Origin: Silvanigrella paludirubra
Lineage (GTDB): Bacteria > Bdellovibrionota_B > Oligoflexia > Silvanigrellales > Silvanigrellaceae
NCBI RefSeq assembly: GCF_009208775.1
Contig: NZ_WFLM01000001.1
Span: 248,001-312,000 of the forward strand
DNA: 64,000 nt
Reading direction: 5' to 3'
Below the pieces are notes generated by a model that saw only the letters and a list, made by a program, of their open reading frames with translations, searched no databases and was not told the origin of the DNA. Shown one piece after another: positions 29,054 through 37,646 of the stretch. The stretch's first letter is position 1. Each line of letters starts with the position of its first letter. A program made the translations under genes and the position numbers.

Positions 29054-29202
29054 AGGTCTTCTTTCTTTTAAAGGATTGAGAAATTTAAAAATTCACTTTA
29101 CAACAAAAATGAAAAGAAAAAAATATTTTGTTTATAATTTGAATTATTATGTTATTAATGATTCGATTTATAATAACATTTTTTCGAAAGGATATTTTAA
29201 TA

Positions 29203-30240
29203 ATGTTGGATTTAAATTCTTTTAAAAAAATAATGGATTCTTTATTTATTTCCAAAGATTTTTATGAATTCAGTTTCGATAAAGAAATTCAAGCATCATT
29301 AGATTATTTGTCTTCTAATAATGCTTTGTTAAGTATCGAAAAGGATCCCTATTGGCCCAAATGGAATTCACCTTGGTGGCATATGTCTTTATTGCATGAA
29401 ATGAATGAGACAAAAAAAATTCCAGAAAAAGTAATTTTAAAAATGATTATAGCATTAAATAATTTACCTATTCAGTATTTTCCCATTTACGAGGAAGAGT
29501 TACCTAAAAATATTAATAAAATAAGAGATACTTCTTGTCATTGTGCATTAGGAAATATGTATCAAATTATACATAAATATGGAATAGATGTTGATAAAGA
29601 GCTTCCTTGGATAAAGCCTTGGTTTTATAAATATCAAATGCAAGATGGTGGATTAAATTGTGATGAAAAAGCCTATCATCAAACAGATGAATGTCCCAGT
29701 TCCATGGTTGGCACAATTGCTGCTTTTGAAGCCATACTATTAAATCAAACTAGACCTAGAACATTAGAAGAAATAAAATTTTTGGATAAAGGAGGCGATT
29801 TTTTATTAGGAAGAAAACTTATGTTTGGTTCTAAAACAAAGTTTAATGCAGACGAAAAAGACAATGAGCAAAAATGGCTATTACCCTGTTTTCCTCGTTT
29901 TTATCATTATGATATTATAAGAGGGTTAAATGCTTTATTAAATTGGTCTTTGTTTTGTCATAAAGAAATTCCATTAGCAATTATAAGTCCTGTTATTTTA
30001 AATTTGGTCGAACGTTTTCCTGATGGATTCATTCGAAATTTAAGATTAAGTTATGAAGCTGAAGGTTCTTATTTATTTGATTATGAAAAAAAAGTAAATA
30101 TTCGGACAGATGCTGAGCTGTTTCCTTTATTAAAAGAAACAAGTAAAATTGGAAATATTTCACCCTTTTTATCAAAGCAGTGGAATGAATGTAAATCAAA
30201 AATAAATCTTCTCTTAGATAAAAATTTAATTTTGAATTAA
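29203..30240 (+). CDS. Uncharacterised alpha/alpha-toroid protein (prenyltransferase/terpene-cyclase-like)
   Basis: The 345-aa product has no signal peptide or membrane helix. Its rhythm of helices and short Gly-rich turns, especially YQMQDGGLNCDE, CPSSMVGTIAAFEAILL and FPRFYHYDIIRGLNALL, resembles proteins of the prenyltransferase/squalene-cyclase alpha-alpha barrel. The cyclase catalytic DxDD motif is not seen, so it may bind rather than cyclise. Several conserved-looking Cys and His (DTSCHCALG, HQTDECPSS) could bind a metal. I start it at ATG 29203, preceded by AAAGGA at 10 bp; an upstream ATG at 29149 would add a hydrophobic stretch without a ribosome site. It is divergent from the YhhN and NRPS genes. 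Confidence 0.5.
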   Translation: MLDLNSFKKIMDSLFISKDFYEFSFDKEIQASLDYLSSNNALLSIEKDPYWPKWNSPWWHMSLLHEMNETKKIPEKVILKMIIALNNLPIQYFPIYEEELPKNINKIRDTSCHCALGNMYQIIHKYGIDVDKELPWIKPWFYKYQMQDGGLNCDEKAYHQTDECPSSMVGTIAAFEAILLNQTRPRTLEEIKFLDKGGDFLLGRKLMFGSKTKFNADEKDNEQKWLLPCFPRFYHYDIIRGLNALLNWSLFCHKEIPLAIISPVILNLVERFPDGFIRNLRLSYEAEGSYLFDYEKKVNIRTDAELFPLLKETSKIGNISPFLSKQWNECKSKINLLLDKNLILN

Positions 30241-30249
30241 ATATGAATT

Positions 30250-30921
30250 TTATTTCCAAAGATTGGGAAACGAGTCTCTAAGACCTGTTATAATAAACTC
30301 GATGGCAATGGCTGCAATTAAAATACCCATAATACGTCCCATAAGATTTAAGCCTGTTTTACCAAGTAAACGGAATAAATATTGACTAAATCTTAAACTT
30401 AAAGCGGTGACCCACATTACTAAGAGAATTGCTGCAATTAATAAGATAAAATAAGGGATATTATTTGCTTGAGTTGATTGCACAACTGTTGTTGATATTG
30501 CTCCTGGTCCGGCTAATAATGGCATTGCTAAAGGAACAATTGAGATATCATCTTTCAGTTTGCTTTCATCTTCTTCTTCATGTTTTATTTTTTCGGGGGA
30601 ACCCATCATATGTTCAAGAGCAAACTTAAGAAGTAAAATTCCACCTGCGATTCTTAAGGCTGAAATAGAAATTCCGAATAAGTTTAATACTCCCATTCCT
30701 GTTAATGCAAAAACAAGTAGAATTGAGGAAGCTATGATCAGTGCCTTTCTTCTCGTTTTTTTGACATCGCTTGGGGTGAAACGTTCCGTAAGAAGAAGAT
30801 AAACTGGAATAGCGGCAAAAGGGTCGACCATTACAAAAATTGAAGTAAATGTAACAGAAAAGTATTTAAAAGCCGCCCCGATTGCCGAGTTTTGATCCAT
30901 CAAAAATGTGATGAAATCCAT
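30250..30921 (-). CDS. MarC-family integral membrane protein
   Basis: The 223-aa protein has six predicted membrane helices arranged as in the MarC/UPF0056 family: VTFTSIFVMVDPFAAIPVYLLL near the N-terminus, then ALRIAGGILLLKFALEHM, the conserved VPLAMPLLAGPGAISTTVV motif, and a last helix with GRIMGILIAAIAIEFI. The charged loop EEEDESK is cytoplasmic by the positive-inside rule. The family's role is unsettled; the old link to multiple antibiotic resistance was withdrawn and a transport role is suspected. ATG 30921 is chosen because CAGGA lies 8 bp upstream; the longer frame from 30978 adds a polar, unconserved leader. It converges on the toroid gene (9-bp gap). Confidence 0.93.
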   Translation of the reverse strand: MDFITFLMDQNSAIGAAFKYFSVTFTSIFVMVDPFAAIPVYLLLTERFTPSDVKKTRRKALIIASSILLVFALTGMGVLNLFGISISALRIAGGILLLKFALEHMMGSPEKIKHEEEDESKLKDDISIVPLAMPLLAGPGAISTTVVQSTQANNIPYFILLIAAILLVMWVTALSLRFSQYLFRLLGKTGLNLMGRIMGILIAAIAIEFIITGLRDSFPNLWK

Positions 30922-30990
30922 ATGTTTGTTCCTGTCATGATTTGAGTTTTGCGAGACAACGTTTTTGTTGTTTAGCAATGGAGGATACTA

Positions 30991-32118
30991 GTGAAATTCG
31001 TGGCTGTCAGTCAAGATAATGCGCTCGCAATGTCTGTGTGTGCTGAATTTAAGCAACAAGGATACGATGTTTTTTCAGCATCTTCATTAAAAGATGCTGA
31101 AAAGCTTTGTAAAGACGAGCGCCCCGATGTGATTGTTGCCGATCATATACAATCCGATGGCAATTTTTTTGATTTTTATGATGCTTTGAAATTGTCTTTT
31201 GGCAAAGAAACGCCGCCTGTAGCTATTCTATTATCGGATCAAGGAAGCACATTGGCCCCGGAGGTTGCCATTGCAATGGGCGGATGGGCTTTATTCACAA
31301 AGCCATTTCAAATTAAGTCATTGTATTACTCTGTAGAAGATGCTGTTTTTTCTAGAAAAGCAGGATACACAAAACGTTTAGATGAAAGAATTGAATTAAC
31401 CTCAAAAGTAAATATTAAAATGGCAAATTCGGCTAGAGTCATTTCGACTTTTTCAACCAATATAAGCTTTGGAGGATTTTTTGTCGCTTTGACAGATAAT
31501 TTTCCTGAATTAGGCGATATTGTTGAGTTTAAATTAATGTTTTCTTCATTAGAATCTTTAGAGGGAAAAGGAAAAGTCGTTTGGGTTAGAAAAGAAGCGA
31601 AAGTGGGAGAGCAGGCGGGTTGTGGAATTCAATTTACGGAAGGCCGTGAAAAATATGTACAGTTTTTAGTTCCAATCATAAATGAGACTAGAACAAGACA
31701 GATAGAATCCGCTTCTTTTAAAGTAGAAGATGTAAATGATATACTTGCGCAATCTGTGAGAGCCGCTAAAGAAAAAATATCTAAAACAGTTACAGAAATT
31801 TATTTACTACCACAGGAAGAAAAAATTCCAATCTTGTGTCGCAGCCCTCAAATGTTAAGTGTATTTTCATTGTTAATTTATGAAATTGTTCATCCTATGC
31901 GTGAAATTAAAGGCTCTAATTGTATGATTGCTATTAAGACAAAGTCAAAAAAAATTGTTGATATTATTTTTACTTGTATGCCACCAGGTGCTTCTTTGTT
32001 TGTTGAAGCCTTAATTGAGGAAAAAATACAACCCATATTAGATATGCATAAAGCAAAAATTAATTGTGAATTTAATTCAATTAGTTCTACAATTATAATC
32101 TCATTGGAAAGAGCTTAA
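30991..32118 (+). CDS. Receiver-PilZ signalling protein with degenerate kinase-like C-terminus
   Basis: The 375-aa product has a receiver-like domain (about 1-118), a PilZ domain (about 125-232) and a C-terminal segment (about 240-375). In the receiver, DHIQSDG replaces the usual DxxMP, but an Asp remains, and KPF is present. The PilZ domain keeps both c-di-GMP contact motifs, RLDER (RxxxR) and NISFGG (NxSxxG), so c-di-GMP binding is plausible. The C-terminal part, with LLIYEIVHPM and IDIIF-like strands, looks like a GHKL ATPase fold without its Gly boxes; this is a weak impression. GTG start with GGAGG 7 bp upstream. Its stop overlaps that of the convergent asnB-like gene by 4 bp. Confidence 0.8.
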   Translation: MKFVAVSQDNALAMSVCAEFKQQGYDVFSASSLKDAEKLCKDERPDVIVADHIQSDGNFFDFYDALKLSFGKETPPVAILLSDQGSTLAPEVAIAMGGWALFTKPFQIKSLYYSVEDAVFSRKAGYTKRLDERIELTSKVNIKMANSARVISTFSTNISFGGFFVALTDNFPELGDIVEFKLMFSSLESLEGKGKVVWVRKEAKVGEQAGCGIQFTEGREKYVQFLVPIINETRTRQIESASFKVEDVNDILAQSVRAAKEKISKTVTEIYLLPQEEKIPILCRSPQMLSVFSLLIYEIVHPMREIKGSNCMIAIKTKSKKIVDIIFTCMPPGASLFVEALIEEKIQPILDMHKAKINCEFNSISSTIIISLERA

Positions 32119-34238
32119 ATTATTTTTTGATTATTGATTACTTTTTCTTCATAATCCATATTTCTCGCTGGAATATTTCCTTTAATTATAAAATCATCAA
32201 TATATGTAAAGCAAATTAAAGTTTGAAATGCAGAATTTAAATGCGCTAAAACATGTGGTGATGCTTTTTTCTTTAAAAAGTCACTCTTCATAAAATCATA
32301 AAGGCTTGTAACGTATTTTATATCAATTAATCCTGTTTCTTTAGCTTTTATTATAATTTGATCAAAATGAGTTTTTAAAGTTGCTTCATTAAATAAAAAT
32401 GGGGCTCCAAATTGTTTTTTAGGAGTTAAGGCCGCTTGACCTAATTTTTTTTGGTAGCTTCTTCTTAAAATAGATTTATCTTCCGTTCCTCTTATAAGCA
32501 TACTATCTTTTAATTTTGCGCTTATATGTGACATTTCTTTTGATAAAAAGGGAGTTCTTCCTTCAACCGTATTTGCCATTTCCATACGATCTCCTACCCA
32601 ATTCAGAACTTGGACGGGAAGATGTGTTTTTGTGAAATAATTTTGCCAAAGTAACAAAGCGTTCTTAGGATCTGTCAAAAAGGATTCTTCAGAAGATAAT
32701 CCAAAAGAAAACCAAGATGCAACTGATTCTTTTTGCTCTGCAAGCCATTTTATAGCTTCTTCGTTACCTAAAATTGAAATAGCTATTGTTTTTATTTGGC
32801 CAAAAAGGGGATGGGGTATGCCCCAAATTTTTAGACTTTCAATAAAATCTTCACCCGAGCCTTCTGAGCTTGAGCCTGCAAGCCATGGATCTTTCTCATT
32901 CGTTGCTATTTTTTTCGCTAAGGCACCAGAGTCTTTTAAGTTATTTCCTGCAGGAAGTTTATTAAGACGATCTAAAATATTTTCGCCTGGTTGAATATTT
33001 AATGCGAATTTCCACCAACTTGCATAATGAAAACTTGGATAACCACAAAATAATTCATCAGCACCATCTCCTGTTAATATACCTTTGACATATTTTCCTG
33101 TAAAGCGGCTGAGCCACCATTTTGCAGAACCATTTGTATAGGGTTGAATATTTTCGGAATAATAAACTGCATGTTTGTATGAATAAATTAAATTATCATT
33201 GCTCACTTTCAAAATATTGGGAGTAACCCCCATTTTTTGTGCAAATGATAAAGCTTCTGTCGACTCACTATATGCCTCATCTTCAAAAGCAATTGTAAAT
33301 GTTTTTAAAGGATTTTTAATTTTGTTTTTTAAATAGTATTGAACAGCTTCATAGGTAACAGCTTTTGAATCTATACCACCACTTAAATAAACACCAAGTT
33401 CTACTTCGGAAAGCATTCTATGCTCAACTGATTTATGTAAACTTTTAGCAAATTCACTATATAATTCTTCTTGATTTGAATCATTATCATTTAATGGTGG
33501 TCTAACAGGAACTTTTTTCATTTGTAATTTACAAATAAACATGTCACCTTGTTTTTTTGCATAAAGAAACGAATTTGGTGGCAATTGAATAATATTTTGA
33601 TAAGGTGTACGAATAGGTTCGTATAAGCCAACAAATTGTCTTAAAAACCCTTCTTTATTCCATTTTTTGGGAATGGAAAGGCCTTTTATTTCGCTTGAAA
33701 ATTGAATGGACGGTGTTTTAAATAAATATGAATCTTTTGCTGTAGAAAATATATTTGTTTGTACATCTTCTAATGCTAAAAATAATGGTTTTACTCCGAA
33801 AGGATCTCTCATTGCAATCAATTCTGTTCCATCTGTATTACAAATGACAAAACTATATTCACCTTCAATATATTTTTCTATTTCCAGACCGTAGTTTAAA
33901 AATCCTTCTAATATAGTTTCTGTATCGCTTTTGGTTTCAAATTTGTAACCTTGCTCAGCTGTAATTTTTTTTCTTAAAATATTATGATTGTAAATCTCTC
34001 CGTTGAAAACAATAACCCATTTTTTATTTTTACTTAACATAGGCTGAAAATTTGAGGCTATATCTAAAAATGCTAATCTAAAATGAGCAAGTAATAAATT
34101 ATCAAATTCAGCTTTTCGCATAGGTTCATTGCCTCTATGTTTTACATTAGAGGCATTCGCAAAAAATTTTGCTTTAAAGTCTGCACTTGATGAAAAGATA
34201 CTCGTCGAATTAAAAATAACGCCAGAATATCCGCACAT
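32115..34238 (-). CDS. asnB: Asparagine synthetase (glutamine-hydrolysing) AsnB-like
   Basis: This class II amidotransferase makes Asn from Asp, ATP and Gln. Cys2 (MCGYSG) is the glutaminase nucleophile; the N-terminal Ntn domain covers about 2-215, with FNGEIYNH and SDTETILEG. The synthetase domain (about 240-650) has the pyrophosphate loop SGGIDSKAV and LTGDGADELFCGY. At 707 aa it is longer than E. coli AsnB (554 aa), with an expanded C-terminal region, so it may belong to the group acting in secondary metabolism or in amidating a surface or peptide target. It forms a likely operon with the unknown gene upstream (6-bp gap). It could be the cell's main asparagine synthetase; no other copy is visible here. 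Confidence 0.92.
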   Translation of the reverse strand: MCGYSGVIFNSTSIFSSSADFKAKFFANASNVKHRGNEPMRKAEFDNLLLAHFRLAFLDIASNFQPMLSKNKKWVIVFNGEIYNHNILRKKITAEQGYKFETKSDTETILEGFLNYGLEIEKYIEGEYSFVICNTDGTELIAMRDPFGVKPLFLALEDVQTNIFSTAKDSYLFKTPSIQFSSEIKGLSIPKKWNKEGFLRQFVGLYEPIRTPYQNIIQLPPNSFLYAKKQGDMFICKLQMKKVPVRPPLNDNDSNQEELYSEFAKSLHKSVEHRMLSEVELGVYLSGGIDSKAVTYEAVQYYLKNKIKNPLKTFTIAFEDEAYSESTEALSFAQKMGVTPNILKVSNDNLIYSYKHAVYYSENIQPYTNGSAKWWLSRFTGKYVKGILTGDGADELFCGYPSFHYASWWKFALNIQPGENILDRLNKLPAGNNLKDSGALAKKIATNEKDPWLAGSSSEGSGEDFIESLKIWGIPHPLFGQIKTIAISILGNEEAIKWLAEQKESVASWFSFGLSSEESFLTDPKNALLLWQNYFTKTHLPVQVLNWVGDRMEMANTVEGRTPFLSKEMSHISAKLKDSMLIRGTEDKSILRRSYQKKLGQAALTPKKQFGAPFLFNEATLKTHFDQIIIKAKETGLIDIKYVTSLYDFMKSDFLKKKASPHVLAHLNSAFQTLICFTYIDDFIIKGNIPARNMDYEEKVINNQKII

Positions 34239-34244
34239 ATTTTC

Positions 34245-35903
34245 CTACTTTTTAGATGTTTCCTTAGCAAGTCTAGCAAGTATAGCAAGTGAGCGCGTAA
34301 CAGGATTATTCCCTAAGTCATTTTCAATATTAGGGTTTAATATAATTTCTTTCCACAAAGCAAATTCAGATGAAACCTCTTGCTGTGAAGAAGAATTCTG
34401 GATCTGCGCTTGAAATCTCGCTTCTGCATTTGCGTATTGCATTGCTTCTGTTCTTGTTAAACGTGATACTAAGTGTAATGCATATAATGATTCGGTGCGA
34501 CTTGCAAAAAAAGGAGATTTTTTTCTCATGGAACGTGCTAAAAATTCCACATAGTCATAGTGCGGTTTCGATGGTTCAAAATTTTCTAGTAAAGTTTCTC
34601 TATATACTTTTTCTAATAAAGCAAAAGAATATTCCTGTAACCATAATGCAGGTGCAGTTTGGAAGATAGTAGCACAGTAAGTGCTGCCGCCTTCAATAAC
34701 CCAAGCAGGAGGTTCTCTTAGGCTTGCATCCCAAATATGGGCGGCTAAAGTACGAATCCATCTCCATTGAACCCGTTTAAAGAAACGGCTTTCTTCATTT
34801 TGCAATGGCATTTCGACAGCCCAATTTGCAATATATTTGGAGACGTAATTATTATCTTTTTCTGTTAACTTAACTAATATTGGGAATATATGTTGGGTTA
34901 ATAAAATAGATTTATCAATTAAACTAGGCTCATTGTCATGATTTTTTTGAATAGGGTGAGTTGCTAAAAACGAAAAATCTTTTTGAATGGCGCGAATAAG
35001 ACCACGAATGATTTGTATTTGTGTTCCCGCACTTTCTGCGGCAAATTTTATTGCGCTTACAAAACTTTCTGAGCATTCATCGTGTAAAACCACTTCAACA
35101 AGAGCTTTTTCAAATATCCATTCTATAATAAAGCCAATTTTAAATTCCGATGCTTTATTAATTTTAAAAATATCTAAAACTGTTTTTAAATGTTTGATTC
35201 TTCCTGATGTTCCGTTAATGGATGGATTCGTTTTATAATAAAATGTTCCGTTACGTAATAGATGATCATCCGATGATTTTAAAATAATATTTACCATTTC
35301 TAGTGGTTCGGGGCGAACTGTAGCTACAGTTGTTTCATTTGTATAATCATTGGGAGACATAAGCATAAAACGAAGTTGCTGGAAATGGGGCGAGTTTCTC
35401 ATTAGCTTTGCTAATGTTGGATTTGTTGTTTTAATTAGAACCGTTAAACTGGATTTGTCATCTAAGTTAACTTGTTTTCTTTCATGGAAAAAAGTTAAAA
35501 CTTTTTCAGATAAACTTTCTATCAATTTATCAATTTTAACTGGATTTTGAGCTTCGTTTTGAATGTTCTTTTGCAGATAACGAAGCAAGGCTCTTAAAGA
35601 GCCTGATGCGGCTTTAAAGGATAAAAATTCGGGAAACTGAGGATGTGTTGCGAGGTAAAAGACGAGGTCGCTACAATCCTCAGTAGAGTTTGCTTGAGTA
35701 ACGGCTTCTAAAATGCCATTACATGTAGCGGTATTTAAAAGATGCGACGGAACATGCGACTCAAATATTTGTGCTCGCAGAACATCGGCTATTGTCTGTG
35801 GAGAGATTTTTCTTTCCACAAAACCCATTAACATATGAGAAACAATTCCATCAGTGGATTGCTGTTCTGCACTCATTTGAAATTCGTTGCGCAGATTCTT
35901 CAT
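34245..35903 (-). CDS. Uncharacterised cytoplasmic helical protein next to asnB
   Basis: I do not recognise this 552-aa protein. It has no signal peptide or membrane segment, is rich in predicted helix, and has no obvious catalytic motif; the Trp/Arg-rich segment KRVQWRWIRTLAAHIWDASLREPPAWVIEGG (read at about residues 365-395) is its most distinctive part. Repeated Leu spacing and SYFALL-like helices suggest a solenoid or scaffolding fold. It starts the operon with the asnB-like gene 6 bp downstream and is divergent from pyrG, 81 bp away. GTTATC-type upstream sequence carries no strong ribosome site (AACAATG). Its function is unknown. Confidence 0.7.
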   Translation of the reverse strand: MKNLRNEFQMSAEQQSTDGIVSHMLMGFVERKISPQTIADVLRAQIFESHVPSHLLNTATCNGILEAVTQANSTEDCSDLVFYLATHPQFPEFLSFKAASGSLRALLRYLQKNIQNEAQNPVKIDKLIESLSEKVLTFFHERKQVNLDDKSSLTVLIKTTNPTLAKLMRNSPHFQQLRFMLMSPNDYTNETTVATVRPEPLEMVNIILKSSDDHLLRNGTFYYKTNPSINGTSGRIKHLKTVLDIFKINKASEFKIGFIIEWIFEKALVEVVLHDECSESFVSAIKFAAESAGTQIQIIRGLIRAIQKDFSFLATHPIQKNHDNEPSLIDKSILLTQHIFPILVKLTEKDNNYVSKYIANWAVEMPLQNEESRFFKRVQWRWIRTLAAHIWDASLREPPAWVIEGGSTYCATIFQTAPALWLQEYSFALLEKVYRETLLENFEPSKPHYDYVEFLARSMRKKSPFFASRTESLYALHLVSRLTRTEAMQYANAEARFQAQIQNSSSQQEVSSEFALWKEIILNPNIENDLGNNPVTRSLAILARLAKETSKK

Positions 35904-35984
35904 TGTTATCTTGACTCCTGACCATAAGTTAGTGTTACCCTGTGTTCCCGTGTCGAAACAAGATTGTCGAACGGAGTAAGTCTA

Positions 35985-37646
35985 ATGCAATATAACGATA
36001 GTAAGGCCCCTAAGCGGTTCTCTCAACACCCTGTTAAATATATATTCGTTACCGGCGGAGTCGTCTCCAGCATAGGTAAAGGTCTTGCTGCAGCAAGCAT
36101 AGGAGCTCTTCTTGAGACACGTGGTTTACGTGTAGCAATGACTAAAATGGATCCTTATATCAATGTAGATCCAGGCACCATGTCTCCTTTCCAACATGGA
36201 GAAGTTTTTGTTACCGATGACGGAGCAGAAACTGACCTCGATTTAGGTCACTATCAACGTTTTACCAAGGCAAATCTTGCAAAACGAAATAGTTTCACCT
36301 CGGGACAAGTCTACGATACGGTCATCAATAAAGAGCGCCGTGGTGACTACCTTGGAGGAACAGTACAAGTTATTCCTCACATTACAGATCAAATCAAAGC
36401 AAACATCATTACAGCTTCTGAAGGAGCTGATGTTTCGATCGTGGAAATTGGCGGTACGATTGGCGATATTGAAAGCCTACCATTTCTCGAAGCCATTCGC
36501 CAGTTCCGCAATGATGTTGGCAAAGAAAATTCTATTTTTATCCATGTAACATTAGTTCCTTACATCCGAGCTGCTGGGGAATTAAAAACAAAACCAACCC
36601 AGCATTCCGTAAAAGAGCTTCGTTCTATTGGAATTCAGCCTGACATTTTAATTTGCCGAGCTGATCAGCCAATGGCGCAAGATGTTCGCATGAAAATCTC
36701 AACTTTCTGTAATTTACCAAAAGAAAGCGTTTTTGAAGCTCTTGATGCAGATAGTATTTATAAAATGCCTATTATTTATCATGAGCAGAGAATGGATGCT
36801 CGTATTGTAGAATTATTGGGCATTTGGACAGCGCAGCCAAATTTAGATGAATGGAATCGCATTATTGAATGCATAGAAAGACCAAAACACCATCTTAAAA
36901 TTGCTGTAGTTGGAAAATATATGGGAACAAGAGATTCCTATAAATCTGTTTATGAAGCACTAACTCATGCAGGTATTGCAAACGAATCTCATGTTAAAAT
37001 TGTAGGAATTGACTCCGAACAATTAACATCAGCAAATACAAAAGAAATGTTGTCTGAATTTGATGCCATTTTAGTTCCAGGTGGGTTTGGGGATCGTGGT
37101 GTTTTAGGCAAAATGCAAGCAATTCAATACGCTCGTGAAAATGATGTTCCATTCTTTGGAATTTGTTTAGGAATGCAGCTAGCTTGTTTAGAATATGCAA
37201 AAAATGCTTTAGGCATTCTTGATGCTACTTCAGAAGAATTTGATTCCAATGCTAAAAATAAGATCATCCACTTGATGGAAAGTCAGCAAGGTATTGGTAA
37301 AAAAGGAGGCAGTATGCGTCTAGGTGCTTACGATTGTCTTGTGCGCCGTAATACGAAAGCATTTGATGCATATCATTCCGATAGGGTCAGTGAAAGACAC
37401 CGCCACCGTTATGAATTTAATTTAGACTTTAAAAAACGTTTTGAAGATTCTGGATTTATCATTTCAGGGGAAAGTCCAGATGGTACCTTAGTTGAAATGA
37501 TGGAATTGGAAAATCATATTTGGTTTTTAGCATGTCAAGCTCACCCCGAATTAAAAAGTAGACCTATTGCACCACATCCTCTTTTTAGAGACTTTATTGC
37601 GGCAGCATTGGTAAACTCAAAAAGAAAAGAGGAGATAAATACTTAA
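35985..37646 (+). CDS. pyrG: CTP synthase
   Basis: This enzyme converts UTP to CTP using ATP and glutamine. The synthetase domain has the N-terminal FVTGGVVSSIGKGLAAASIG loop, KMDPYINVDPGTMSPFQHGEVFV and IVEIGGTIGDIES. The class I glutaminase domain (about 300-545) has nucleophile Cys394 in FGICLGMQ and the catalytic His-Pro-Glu in AHPEL. I start it at ATG 35985, with GGAG at 8 bp, giving 553 aa (E. coli 545 aa); an in-frame TTG at 35964 precedes the ribosome site and is not credible. The stop overlaps the hemL start (TAATG), so the two are translationally coupled. Confidence 0.97.
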   Translation: MQYNDSKAPKRFSQHPVKYIFVTGGVVSSIGKGLAAASIGALLETRGLRVAMTKMDPYINVDPGTMSPFQHGEVFVTDDGAETDLDLGHYQRFTKANLAKRNSFTSGQVYDTVINKERRGDYLGGTVQVIPHITDQIKANIITASEGADVSIVEIGGTIGDIESLPFLEAIRQFRNDVGKENSIFIHVTLVPYIRAAGELKTKPTQHSVKELRSIGIQPDILICRADQPMAQDVRMKISTFCNLPKESVFEALDADSIYKMPIIYHEQRMDARIVELLGIWTAQPNLDEWNRIIECIERPKHHLKIAVVGKYMGTRDSYKSVYEALTHAGIANESHVKIVGIDSEQLTSANTKEMLSEFDAILVPGGFGDRGVLGKMQAIQYARENDVPFFGICLGMQLACLEYAKNALGILDATSEEFDSNAKNKIIHLMESQQGIGKKGGSMRLGAYDCLVRRNTKAFDAYHSDRVSERHRHRYEFNLDFKKRFEDSGFIISGESPDGTLVEMMELENHIWFLACQAHPELKSRPIAPHPLFRDFIAAALVNSKRKEEINT

